Origin: Methanobacterium sp.
GTDB lineage: Archaea > Methanobacteriota > Methanobacteria > Methanobacteriales > Methanobacteriaceae
Assembly: GCA_030017655.1 (NCBI GenBank)
Contig: JASEIM010000001.1
Coordinates: 124,001-188,000 of the forward strand
Direction of reading: 5' to 3'
DNA: 64,000 nt
A model generated the notes under the pieces. The model saw only the letters and a program-made list of their open reading frames with translations. It was not told where the DNA came from and ran no database searches. Of the stretch, positions 54,160 to 62,830 are shown piece by piece. Positions within the stretch are counted from its first letter, which is position 1, and every line of letters begins with the position of its first letter. The translations under genes were made by a program, and so were the position numbers.

Positions 54160-54525
54160 TTAAGATACTCCTCCAGCCCCTCCCAGATTTTTCCCTGTTT
54201 TGGCGCTGATATGTATTTCTCCCACTGTATTTCCGTTATATATGACAGGTACGATGTAAATATCTTCACCGTCTATTTTACTTAATTTTGCTTTACCTGC
54301 CTTTGCTCCTGGTTCTTCAATGTATTTTTGAGCTATTTTTTGAGCTTCTTCTTTGGATATCTGATTGGTACTGGGAGTTGCACTATTTTTAGCAACTGAA
54401 CTCTTTTTTTCAGTATTAACGGATTTGTCACTGGAACTATTATTGGTCCCATCCCCATATGCCGCAAATACAAGGCCAACTGCAGCAATTATTGCAATTA
54501 GCCCAATTATTGATTTTTTAATCAT
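54160..54525 (-). CDS. Secreted PepSY-domain protein
   Basis: A 121-residue protein. It has a signal peptide (about 1-25), a Ser/Asn-rich linker and a PepSY domain (about 55-118: SKEEAQKIAQKYIEE; GEDIYIVPVIYNGNTVGEIH). PepSY domains often inhibit peptidases or regulate them near the cell surface. GAGGTAGT precedes the ATG. The transglutaminase gene ends 47 bases upstream on the same strand. Confidence 0.8.
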   Translation of the reverse strand: MIKKSIIGLIAIIAAVGLVFAAYGDGTNNSSSDKSVNTEKKSSVAKNSATPSTNQISKEEAQKIAQKYIEEPGAKAGKAKLSKIDGEDIYIVPVIYNGNTVGEIHISAKTGKNLGGAGGVS

Positions 54526-54572
54526 TTTTACTACCTCTTAATTGTACTCATTTATTTAGTGATTCATTGGTA

Positions 54573-55613
54573 TTAGAAAGGTAATGATGCATATGTACCT
54601 TTTAATGTGCATGTTTTTATATTCCAGTTTTTTATAACACCAAATGTATTGCTGTTACTTGTTGCATCTGCTGAATACCATTTACCGTCCACCCATACAT
54701 TTGCATAGACGTGGCCGTATACGTTACCGCTTGTAAATCTAGCGCTCACATATACATATTTTGCAGGTATTCCTGCAGCTCTTAAAAGAGCGATTAAAAG
54801 ATGTGTATGGTCACAACAGTTTGCACTCTTTGAAGTAAGTGTGCCTAATGCACCTTTTTTGGTGTTATAATAGAATGAATAGCTTGTTCTATCCCTTACA
54901 TAGTTGAAAATTGCTACTGCTTTAGCATATGTTGATGTTTTTCCTTTGGTTAGTGTTGCAGCTGTGTTTTTTATTGTTTGAGAAGTTACTTCACAATATC
55001 TGGTTTGTACAAGATAAGACTGTAAACTTGCAGTTGTAACTCCACCCGCTGCCATTGGTTCATCATTCGATACATTAGTTCCTATTAATGCTTTATCATT
55101 CTCATTGAATTGTTCGAGGTAATCGGTCAATTGTGAATCATTGGAATTTTCTTTTTCTATATAAGGATCTGCCTGAATATTCGATTTGGTAGTATTTTTA
55201 TTACATGAATTGAATTGTATCTTATTTTGATTCTGAATATTTCCTGAATTAGTTGAATTTTCAATGGTTTCTTTATCGGTTTCAACTGATTTTTCAATGT
55301 TTTCTGTTTTGTTTGTAATTTTTGAATAGAAAACCCTTTTAGGTTTTTCTTCTTTTATTGCTTTTTTGTTTGTTTTAAAAGTTTTTTTGTGTTTTTTTGA
55401 TTTTTTAAAACCAATTTCATCAGCCTTTTTTTGCGTTCTGGCTGAATGTTTTGAAATATTTGAATTATTTACTTCATTATTTATATTTTGCACATAATCT
55501 GTATTATCAACCTTTTTATGCGCATCACCTACTTCTGATGCGTTTACACCAGCTATGCCAGTCATTGATATGCTGGCAGCTAATAGGACTGTAAATAACA
55601 GTTTTTTCGAAAT
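54573..55613 (-). CDS. Exported transglutaminase-like cysteine protein
   Basis: About 346 residues. It has a signal peptide, a long Asn/Lys-rich low-complexity linker (about 25-180) and a transglutaminase-like domain with catalytic triad Cys in SANCCDHTHLL, His in YGHVYANVW and Asp in WYSADATS. Related archaeal enzymes with this fold cleave or cross-link pseudomurein peptides. The ATG at 55565 would remove most of the signal peptide. The frame is open to a TAG at about 55634, and the best site, GGAGG, is followed 7 bases on by ATT at 55613, giving ISKKLLFTVLLAASISM. I propose the non-ATG start. Confidence 0.8.
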   Translation of the reverse strand: MSKKLLFTVLLAASISMTGIAGVNASEVGDAHKKVDNTDYVQNINNEVNNSNISKHSARTQKKADEIGFKKSKKHKKTFKTNKKAIKEEKPKRVFYSKITNKTENIEKSVETDKETIENSTNSGNIQNQNKIQFNSCNKNTTKSNIQADPYIEKENSNDSQLTDYLEQFNENDKALIGTNVSNDEPMAAGGVTTASLQSYLVQTRYCEVTSQTIKNTAATLTKGKTSTYAKAVAIFNYVRDRTSYSFYYNTKKGALGTLTSKSANCCDHTHLLIALLRAAGIPAKYVYVSARFTSGNVYGHVYANVWVDGKWYSADATSNSNTFGVIKNWNIKTCTLKGTYASLPF

Positions 55614-55638
55614 TATACCGCCTCCGATTCCCTATGGT

Positions 55639-55663
55639 AAAAATACCCTTTAAGGGTATTTTT
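55639..55663. promoter_or_regulatory. Inverted repeat upstream of the transglutaminase gene
   Basis: Perfect arms AAAAATACCCTT (55639-55650) and AAGGGTATTTTT (55652-55663) around a single T, starting about 26 bases before the proposed start. It may be a leader hairpin or an operator. Confidence 0.5.
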
Positions 55664-56090
55664 CGGGGATAGGGCATAATTTGACATTATCATATTTAAA
55701 CCTTTTGGTTAAAATTTAAAAAAAAGGCACTTATATTGCTCTTTTTGGGATTTAGGGCATGCTGTGTGGATATCTATTATTGGTATTTTGGAGGAGCTTT
55801 CTCAGTTAATATTTTTAATCAATTGAGTTATTTAAAACATTATTCTGCAAAAAAAGGCATAATCACAGTCATTTCAATATAAGTATCAACGCTCTACTCA
55901 TCAAATAATGCTTAATAATGGTTTATTAAAGTAACTACTCGCTTTAAATGATTTTAATAAAAAGGTTGTATGTAATATATCAAAATGGGTTTCATATTAT
56001 CTATAGGATTAAAGTAATGTTTTAATAAATGAATTATTAAAAATTGTAAATGATAAAAATAGATATTTCTAAACAATTATTGGTGTTTTC
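55664..56090. other. Intergenic region, no gene seen
   Basis: About 430 AT-rich bases between divergent genes. No ORF with a ribosome binding site, except the GGTG element serving the gene at 56091. No repeat recognised. Confidence 0.4.
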
Positions 56091-56525
56091 ATGCCAGATC
56101 TTGTCTGTGATAAATGTGGAAGATATTATAGGAAAGATAAATCTGTAAACAAGTATAACAAATGTTCCTGTGGTGGAAAATTACGCATGTTAGATGCTGA
56201 AAATTTGAAAAAATCGTCTGAATTAGGAAAAGAACCTAAAAGACTTGAAAATTTAACTTCAAAGAATTATATTCCCATAATTATGATTTTTATGATGGTC
56301 CTGGTTGGTATTGTAGTTTTTTCTGCTGCTTCTTCTGTTTTTGACCCTGCAGGTTTTTATGATGTTAAATGTCCTTATTGCAGTTCAGAAAATGTAAAAA
56401 TGATAGATTCAGATATTTCAAATCAATCTTTAAGCATATCTAATTCTTTCGACGTATATTTATGTGAAAAATGCAAAAAAGAATTTTATTATGATAAAGA
56501 GAGTGAAGAAACAATTAAATATTGA
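56091..56525 (+). CDS. Zinc-ribbon membrane protein, third relative of the ribbon family
   Basis: A 144-residue protein. The N-terminal ribbon MPDLVCDKCGRYYRKDKSV plus CSCGGKLRM resembles the genes at 30239 and 37674. A transmembrane helix follows (about 61-84, YIPIIMIFMMVLVGIVVF), then a second ribbon with CPYCSSENVKMI...LCEKCKKEF (about 96-132) after the membrane helix. GGTG precedes the ATG. Ribbons on both sides of the helix suggest different compartments. Function unknown. Confidence 0.68.
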   Translation: MPDLVCDKCGRYYRKDKSVNKYNKCSCGGKLRMLDAENLKKSSELGKEPKRLENLTSKNYIPIIMIFMMVLVGIVVFSAASSVFDPAGFYDVKCPYCSSENVKMIDSDISNQSLSISNSFDVYLCEKCKKEFYYDKESEETIKY

Positions 56526-57006
56526 TAAAAAGTTTTATACAATCTTTCTCTAAATTTAATAATAAGAATTTTAAACATCCAATATAATTTAACGATTTTA
56601 ATCAATATAAAACCTTATTAAACGTTTATGGTAACTTTTAATTTTATTTAGCACTTAAATAAACATTATTTTATCAATTGGGATAACATTATTAGGTTGA
56701 TATATCTAAATATCCTTTAATTTATTATGGACTTAGGAGGTTTATTTTCGGTTTTTCATGGTTAAATTGTTTTTATTCGCTTAAATACGACATATTTATG
56801 ACTAGTATTCCTAAAAACATATTTAAATGAATATTTGTTAATACAAAAGGTTATATACATCTTAACTCATAATATTCTTAAGTAAAGTGAGAAAATTTTA
56901 TTTTTAAACAAGTTATCAGGAACATATTTCAAATATAGGCCGTTTAAAGTTAATAATATGAAAATTATAGCCTATACAGAATTTAAAAACAGATTAAGGT
57001 GATTTC
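56526..57006. other. Intergenic region, no gene seen
   Basis: About 480 AT-rich bases. TTATATACATC near 56861-56871 is a possible TATA element for the gene at 57007. No structure otherwise recognised. Confidence 0.4.
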
Positions 57007-57312
57007 ATGGAAGATGCATTTATTACAAGAGATGGAAAAATAATCGCAAAGAAAGACATTAAAAAGGGAGAAACAATTAAAATCGACTTAAAAAACCTTT
57101 CCATAGCGAGAGAGCTTGAAAAAGGAAAATTAAAACCAGGAGAAGAGGGAGAGATGGCAGTTATAACATTACCAGAATGGCTTGCAACCAACAAGGGATT
57201 ATCCAGTGAAATCGTGGGCATAATTAAAAAAGAAACAAAAAAAGCAATATTAATAAAACTGGAACAGGACGAAGTCTGGCTGCCAAAATCAGCCATAGAG
57301 ATTGAAATATAA
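57007..57312 (+). CDS. Small beta-rich hypothetical protein
   Basis: A 101-residue basic protein: ITRDGKIIAKKDIKKGETIK, EGEMAVITLPEWLATNKG, IVGIIKKETKKAILIKLEQD, VWLPKSAIEI. The alternating strands suggest a small barrel. Its good AAGGTGATTTC site and spacing of 39 bases to the DUF6884-like gene suggest a shared transcript. I do not recognise the family. Confidence 0.55.
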   Translation: MEDAFITRDGKIIAKKDIKKGETIKIDLKNLSIARELEKGKLKPGEEGEMAVITLPEWLATNKGLSSEIVGIIKKETKKAILIKLEQDEVWLPKSAIEIEI

Positions 57313-57351
57313 TTTTAAACAGACTTTCATTTATTTTTTAAATTTAGAGTA

Positions 57352-57798
57352 ATGAGATCAAATACTTTATGCGTTGTAAGCAGTGGAAAACTGAAAATAT
57401 GGGATAAACAACCCGATTATGGCCCAGTTAGGGTCAGAGATATGTATATTGGCATATTTTCCAAAAAATGCATTGAATATGCTGAAAAACTCTATCCTTA
57501 TTCCTGGAGAATACTATCTGCAGAATACGGTTTCATGAAAGGGGATGATATTGTTCCCGCACCATATGAGGCCTGTTTTCATAATAAAAATTCGAAACCA
57601 ATATCTGTTGATGAATTGAAGATTCAGGCAGAGGATGATGCGTTAAAAGAATATAATAAAATAATAGTTTTGGGCGGAAAATATTATACAAATCTGATTA
57701 AATCAATCTTTCCACATAAATATGTATATAATCCATTAGAAGGCTGCAAAGGAATTGGATATATGATAAGCAGGCTTAATAAGGCCATAAAATATTAA
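57352..57798 (+). CDS. DUF6884-like protein
   Basis: A 148-residue protein. It begins NTLCVVSSGKLKIWDKQPD, then VRDMYIGIFSKKCIEYAEKL, WRILSAEYGFMKGDDIVPAPYE, and later KIIVLGGKYYTNLI. This order (C-S-x-K start, LSAxYGF with D-x-x-x-P-Y) matches DUF6884, related to the YaaA-like group and frequent on phages and mobile islands. Activity unknown; YaaA relatives bind DNA. The ATG lacks a strong ribosome binding site. Confidence 0.65.
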   Translation: MRSNTLCVVSSGKLKIWDKQPDYGPVRVRDMYIGIFSKKCIEYAEKLYPYSWRILSAEYGFMKGDDIVPAPYEACFHNKNSKPISVDELKIQAEDDALKEYNKIIVLGGKYYTNLIKSIFPHKYVYNPLEGCKGIGYMISRLNKAIKY

Positions 57799-58140
57799 AA
57801 CTTAATTATATTCAATTATTAAAAATAAATTTAATCAATGGATTATAGACTAAATTAAACTCTATTATTGAGTATTTAACAAAATATTAAATAGATAATA
57901 TTAAGGAGAAGTAAAACAATATAATTATAATTGATATGATTTGTGGAAAAGGCACTTAATGATTTAACTTAATTTCATTAAATTAAGAAGACAGGATAAA
58001 TGAGGAATATCATATTTCTATCAGTTAGAATCTAATAATATTGATGGAAATATGGAAAATTTACAATAACTCAGCTCAGCAAATTCATGATTGAGCAAAA
58101 TAATAAAGGCCTGCCCTCAAAAAAGAAGAGGAGATTTAAT
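57799..58140. other. Intergenic region with one hairpin
   Basis: About 340 bases. CTTAATTT-CATT-AAATTAAG (57968-57987) is a perfect 8-base inverted repeat. AAGAGGAG before 58141 is the ribosome binding site of the next gene. No gene otherwise. Confidence 0.4.
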
Positions 58141-58407
58141 ATGGTATCTGAAAAATTTTATCAAAAGTTAATGGAAATATCAAAGGTAATGGAAAAAGAA
58201 GGGGAAGGAATAAGTTACATTCACAATGGAATTAATAAGTACACCATAGGAACTAAAGTATACAGCGAAAAAATTGCCGAATATCTTGATAAAACAGTGG
58301 AAAATTGGGAAGGCAGCGAAGCTCTGGTTGAAAAGCCAAAAAAAGGCAAAGTAAACAAAAAAGCCAGAAAGGTGGGTTATCTCTGGAAAATCCCAATTGA
58401 AGCTTGA
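58141..58407 (+). CDS. Small hypothetical protein
   Basis: An 88-residue protein: SEKFYQKLMEISKVMEKEGEG, then ISYIHNGINKYTIGTKVYSE, EYLDKTVENWEGSEAL, and a lysine-rich end KKARKVGYLWKIP. A helix-plus-sheet protein of unknown family. GAGGAG lies 7 bases before ATG 58141; ATG 58087 is in frame but has no site. It lies 126 bases before the Nmad3-like gene. Confidence 0.6.
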   Translation: MVSEKFYQKLMEISKVMEKEGEGISYIHNGINKYTIGTKVYSEKIAEYLDKTVENWEGSEALVEKPKKGKVNKKARKVGYLWKIPIEA

Positions 58408-58533
58408 ATTTTTTTTAATTAACGCATCGGATTTAATCAAGTTATTTTTAAATTAATTATTGTATATTTGAAGCTATCAGACCATTTATTTTTAAATTAT
58501 TAAGTAACTTTTACTTTTTTTGGAGGAAAATAG

Positions 58534-59235
58534 TTGAAAGCAATGCTTCTCCGGGTTGGAATAGATAAAGGCACCGATGGATGTCTCGCACCTATTTTTA
58601 GTGATGGTACCTTCGAATATATTCCCTTATCAGAATCTGATGAAACAGATGAAAATAGGACTTATGGCAGTATTAAAGGCTGCAAAGGTATATGCTTATC
58701 CCAATATCTTCCAGAAAAGGTCAAAAATAGAAAAATACATTTTGATCCGGAATTTGAAACATTTACATATGGAGATAAAGGTTCTAAAGCAAAATCAATT
58801 TTAAAGTTAAATAAAGGAGATTTACTGGTATTTTATGCAGGCCTAACTCCATTTAAGCATAAATTATACGATGAAGCCCTGTATATAATTGGTTATTTCA
58901 CTGTCTGGGAAATCGTTGATTTTAAGAACTGTTCTAATAAAGAAAAGGAAAAATACAGTAAAAGATATTTTAATAATCCTCATATTAAAAGAAAAAACGA
59001 TCTGGATGATCTGGTAATTGTTGTTGGAGATAAAAACAAGAGTAGATTACTGGATAAAGCTATTCTAATCAGTAAAAAGAGATTGAATAAGATTGGAAGA
59101 ACTTACCACGCCGTATCAAAAGATATGGAAGAATTACTTGGAATTAAAGGTTCGATTCAAAGAAGCATTCCGCCGAGATTTATTGAGAATAAGGAATATT
59201 TGGGTAATCTTTTAAATTTGATAGGATATGAATGA
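58534..59235 (+). CDS. Probable nucleotide-modification-associated protein (Nmad3-like)
   Basis: A 233-residue protein. MLLRVGIDKGTDGCLAPIFS, then GTFEYIPLSESDE, is the opening I associate with Nmad3, a domain predicted from gene neighbourhoods to act in DNA base modification. Later blocks: NKGDLLVFYAGLTPFK, YIIGYFTVWEIVDF, and SRLLDKAILISKKRLN. The start is TTG 58534 with TGGAGG 7 bases upstream; the ATG at 58543 is an alternative. No methylase or glycosylase is adjacent, so the substrate is unclear. Family call moderate. Confidence 0.6.
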   Translation: MKAMLLRVGIDKGTDGCLAPIFSDGTFEYIPLSESDETDENRTYGSIKGCKGICLSQYLPEKVKNRKIHFDPEFETFTYGDKGSKAKSILKLNKGDLLVFYAGLTPFKHKLYDEALYIIGYFTVWEIVDFKNCSNKEKEKYSKRYFNNPHIKRKNDLDDLVIVVGDKNKSRLLDKAILISKKRLNKIGRTYHAVSKDMEELLGIKGSIQRSIPPRFIENKEYLGNLLNLIGYE

Positions 59236-59411
59236 AGTGTTAATATTTTATCTAAATCACTTATTTTGCCAAAAGTACAATCAATGAATTAGATGAAAAA
59301 TAGTAAAAATATCGGTATTTTAATTTTCTTATAAATACTTAGCGGAATTTATTTTTAAAAAATTATTTTATTAACTTTTTAACATAGTAATCATACTGGG
59401 ATTATAATCAC

Positions 59412-59825
59412 ATGGGGGGTGGAAATATAAATAAGAAAGTATTCGCTGCAGTAGCACTTCTTTTCATGGTTCTATTTAGCTTTCAACTTGCAGAACCAGT
59501 ATCGGCTTTAAAATTAGTGGATAAAGGAACAAAATTCATATCCAGCGAGCAGTTTGGTGATATGAAGATATCATGGAAAACATACAAGTTCAACAGAAAT
59601 TATCTGAAAATATATTCCACAACGTACATTAAAAATCCAGATACTGGAAGATATGTGGTAAGCTGGCATCATGTTATAACACTTAGCAAAGTTTCCAGAA
59701 AAAGAATTAAAATCAAAGACTGGACCGACAGTGAATTAGCCCCGGGAACAATTATTTCATATGATAGGACCAGATTAAGCGCTTACAGATACTACTGGAG
59801 TTTTTACAGATCACAGATACATTAA
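59412..59825 (+). CDS. Small secreted protein
   Basis: About 132-137 residues. A signal peptide (KKVFAAVALLFMVLFSFQL, then AEPVSA) is followed by a beta-rich domain (FGDMKISWKTYKFNRNYLKI; YVVSWHHVITLSKVSRKRIK). The ATG at 59412 runs straight into GGGGGGTGG, which looks like the ribosome binding site itself; an in-frame ATA at 59427 at normal spacing could be the real start. No family recognised. Confidence 0.6.
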   Translation: MGGGNINKKVFAAVALLFMVLFSFQLAEPVSALKLVDKGTKFISSEQFGDMKISWKTYKFNRNYLKIYSTTYIKNPDTGRYVVSWHHVITLSKVSRKRIKIKDWTDSELAPGTIISYDRTRLSAYRYYWSFYRSQIH

Positions 59826-59837
59826 ATTTTATTTTTT

Positions 59838-60974
59838 TTATCTTCCAAAGGCTTTAACAACTTCTTTAAGCTTTTCTTTTATGTCAATCATCTGCGGACA
59901 TATCATTTCACATTCGTCGCATTCAATACAGCGTGATGCCTTTTCTTCGTTCTTTAAAATAGTCATATAATGCATTTTTGCATTTTCAGGGTCATTGAGC
60001 ATGGTGGCATAGTTATAGTACATGAAACAATCCGGAATATTCACACCTTCCGGGCAGGGCATGCAGTATCCGCAGGCAGTGCAGTCAACACCTCTGTTTT
60101 CACGGTAGGCGCTACATGCTTCTTTAATTAGTAATTTTTCATCTTCACTTAAAGAATCAGGATATCCTTGGGAAGCGTATTCAATGTTTTCTTTAACCTG
60201 ATCAAGGGTTGACATGCCGCTTAAAACAACGTCAATTTCTGGATAATCCCACAAGTATTTGAATGCCCATTCTGCAGGTTTTCTTTTGACTTCTGCTTCA
60301 TCCCATACAGATTGCACATCTTCAGGCACGTAACTGGCCAGTACACCCCCTCTAAGAGGTTCCATAATCACGATTCCCATGTTCTTTGATGAAGCATACC
60401 TTAAACCTTCCCTACCTGCCTGATAGTTTTCATCCATGAAGTTGTACTGGATCTGGCAGATGTCCCAGTCATAGATGTCTGCAATATCCATAAAAAATTC
60501 CAGATCATCATGAAATGAAAAACCATTATATTTTATTCGCCCATCAGCTTTTAAATCATCCAGAAACTCAAGAACACCTGCTTTTTCCAGTTGTGGCCAG
60601 TAATTCTTGTTTAAAGAATGAACAAGATAAAAATCAATTTTTTCACTTTGAAGTCTTTCTAACTGTTTATCCAGATAATAATCCATGTCTTCTCTGCTTT
60701 TTATATTCCAGCTTGGTATTTTGGTTGCAATATAAACCTTTTCATGGTATTCCTCTGTTAACGATTTGCCAAGAAATTTTTCGCTGGCACCGTTGTGGTA
60801 TGGATAAGCTGTATCCAGGTAGTTTACTCCGTTATCAATTGCATAATAAAGCATTTTCCGGGCTTTTTCTTCATCTATGTGGCTTTGATTCCCATTAATT
60901 ACTGGAAGGCGCATGCAGCCAAATCCAAGTATTGAAACATCTATACCGGTTGATCCAAGCTTTCTGTATAGCAT
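59838..60974 (-). CDS. Aldo/keto reductase with C-terminal 4Fe-4S domain
   Basis: A 378-residue enzyme. The TIM-barrel AKR part (about 1-280) carries catalytic Tyr in NYLDTAYPYHNGASE, Lys in IATKIPSW and His in FYLVHSLN. A C-terminal ferredoxin-like part has CTACGYCMPCP (near 299) and CIECDECEMICP (near 352), two cysteine sets for [4Fe-4S] clusters. This predicted oxidoreductase group is common in anaerobes. GAGGATC precedes the ATG. Substrate unknown; likely cytoplasmic. Confidence 0.9.
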   Translation of the reverse strand: MLYRKLGSTGIDVSILGFGCMRLPVINGNQSHIDEEKARKMLYYAIDNGVNYLDTAYPYHNGASEKFLGKSLTEEYHEKVYIATKIPSWNIKSREDMDYYLDKQLERLQSEKIDFYLVHSLNKNYWPQLEKAGVLEFLDDLKADGRIKYNGFSFHDDLEFFMDIADIYDWDICQIQYNFMDENYQAGREGLRYASSKNMGIVIMEPLRGGVLASYVPEDVQSVWDEAEVKRKPAEWAFKYLWDYPEIDVVLSGMSTLDQVKENIEYASQGYPDSLSEDEKLLIKEACSAYRENRGVDCTACGYCMPCPEGVNIPDCFMYYNYATMLNDPENAKMHYMTILKNEEKASRCIECDECEMICPQMIDIKEKLKEVVKAFGR

Positions 60975-61683
60975 AAAGATCCTCTTTTTAGTAATTTTCA
61001 GAAAATCTGCAATGGCTTAAACAATATTATTTTGAGGTTAATTTGACATAAATCTGACTGTAACTTACATGATTATTAGTTTAATCTATTTATTATTTGT
61101 TAATTGTTTAAATTCTGATTTTGCATTTGATGTATTTTTTACTATAAAAAATCAGATAATAGTAATACTTTTTTAGTAATATCGACATACATTTCAAGTG
61201 TAAAAAAGGTGTTACTTTTTTACCTTATTTTTTTCGTTATATTATTTAATAATCCATTAATTGTTATCAAAATTATCATTCACATAATCTATGGAATAAT
61301 ATTTAAAAATATGGAAAAATAATGAAATATGTGATGATTTAAATTATGCTCAATAAAATAAAATTAAATATAATACTAAATTATTAATAATGACATACAT
61401 TTCAAGTGTAAAAAAAATTAATATTTTAATATCAATTTACTGTTAATACATGTTGTTGAAACAAATGCAAATAAAAAAATATTTTATTTAATTATACTAT
61501 CCATAAAAATTAAACTTAATAATGAAATATTTAATTAAAAAAACTATAAAAAACTTTAATTTCAATTATAGATATATATAAATTAATTTAAACAATTATT
61601 AAAAGTTAAATCATTATTATAAATGAAAAATAAACTGAATAAAAAGATTTATTGAAATTATTATCTTAAAAGTCTATTTTTAG
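60975..61683. other. Long intergenic region with a repeated dyad
   Basis: About 710 very AT-rich bases with no gene, between two minus-strand genes. It holds two exact copies of a 24-base sequence (61184 and 61392), described separately. Confidence 0.5.
61184..61415. repeat. Pair of exact 24-base direct repeats, each a near-perfect dyad
   Basis: GACATACATTTCAAGTGTAA plus four more A at 61184-61207, and again at 61392-61415, 208 bases apart. Each contains TACATTTCAAGTGTA, which is symmetrical apart from one T-G pair, as a dimeric regulator site would be. They lie about 210-430 bases upstream of the aldo/keto reductase start. Confidence 0.55.
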
Positions 61684-62442
61684 TCAAATTTTCCCAACAG
61701 GGGCAATGTATATGGCAAATTCGTCTTCACCATCCAGACGAAGTAAATTATCCAGATATTCCTGATCGTAAGCTGCAATGGCGCATGTCCCCGCACCTAT
61801 TGCTTCACATGCTAAATAAAGGTTCTGACCTACATGTCCTGCATCAAGTGCAATTTCTTTGTATGATGCTAATCCGTAACGCCATTCCATTCTGTAGGGG
61901 ATTGCACTCCATATAAATGTTAAAGCACCCCTTCCAGCAAATGTTTGACCCATAGTGGCTTTTATTACCTTTTCTTTTAAACCTTCCTCTTCAAATTCAA
62001 AAATCAGCTCATGGGATAATGGTAAATAACGATAAATACCCTGAGTAACATCTTCTACGTTAAAAATGGCAAGATAAGTTTCTAAAGCGTGACGACAGCC
62101 TGCTGATGGAACAGTACGGAAAGCATTAACTCCACTAATAAATCGGACTCCCTGAGTTGCCCAGAGCAAGAATGACAATTCTTCTAAACTTAATGGCTCA
62201 GGGGAATACATTCGTCTGCTTTCTCTATTCCCAATTGCATTTACTAAGTTTATGTTATACATTTGGCTCCAGTCTATTTTAGGAAGTTCAATTCGGGGTT
62301 TATCTGGTGAATAGGGCTTTTCTATAGGTGGTGGTCTGATCCCCTGATTTTGATCGGTATATGCAAAATTTATGGTTTTCCTTATGCTGTCTTTTAAAAA
62401 ATAACGGTGTTTATTCAACAATTCTTTATTATCGTCATTCAT
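61684..62442 (-). CDS. SagB-type nitroreductase-family oxidoreductase
   Basis: A 252-residue flavin-dependent protein: NAIGNRESRRMYSPEPLSLE (FMN phosphate Arg region), ELSFLLWATQGV, TVPSAGCRHALETYLAIFNV and a late AYDQEYLDNLLRLDGE. The ATQGV plus PSAGxRH pattern is that of SagB/ThcOx nitroreductases, which oxidise azolines in peptide maturation or act alone. No cyclodehydratase or precursor peptide gene is visible nearby. GGGGAAAATAAA precedes the ATG. Confidence 0.87.
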   Translation of the reverse strand: MNDDNKELLNKHRYFLKDSIRKTINFAYTDQNQGIRPPPIEKPYSPDKPRIELPKIDWSQMYNINLVNAIGNRESRRMYSPEPLSLEELSFLLWATQGVRFISGVNAFRTVPSAGCRHALETYLAIFNVEDVTQGIYRYLPLSHELIFEFEEEGLKEKVIKATMGQTFAGRGALTFIWSAIPYRMEWRYGLASYKEIALDAGHVGQNLYLACEAIGAGTCAIAAYDQEYLDNLLRLDGEDEFAIYIAPVGKI

Positions 62443-62830
62443 TTTATTTTCCCCTTTGTAGATTTTATATTAATAATATGATTAATAGTATTAGAAATAA
62501 TTTAATTTTTTTTGAATTCTGTAATGTTCTATAAATCTATATGTTAATTCTGTTCCTTTAATCAGTAATCGGGTCAAAAACACAAAGGATAAATATAATA
62601 ACATAATATATTACCCCACATAACAGGATAAAAATGAATATCAATCATTTAAAAAGGGAAAGCAGATTAATAATTTCATGATAAAGTTAAGTAAAATATT
62701 CAACTACGAAGAATATACGGCCACATATCAGTATAGAGATCATTTATAAGGATATAATTCATGTTTGTATAATAAAAAGATGTTAATTAGCATTTTATCA
62801 TAAATGTGCCATTAAGGGGGTTTGATAAAT
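62443..62830. other. Intergenic region, no gene seen
   Basis: About 390 AT-rich bases between the divergent nitroreductase and coiled-coil genes. No ORF, repeat or RNA gene recognised; AAGGGGG near 62814-62820 is the ribosome binding site for the next gene. Confidence 0.4.

Noticed and set aside
61184..61415. Possible CRISPR array from two identical 24-base repeats
   Set aside because: Only two copies, 208 bases apart, with no cas genes; not an array.
61684..62442. Azoline peptide biosynthesis cluster around the SagB-like gene
   Set aside because: No cyclodehydratase, leader peptide or transporter gene was seen within the window.
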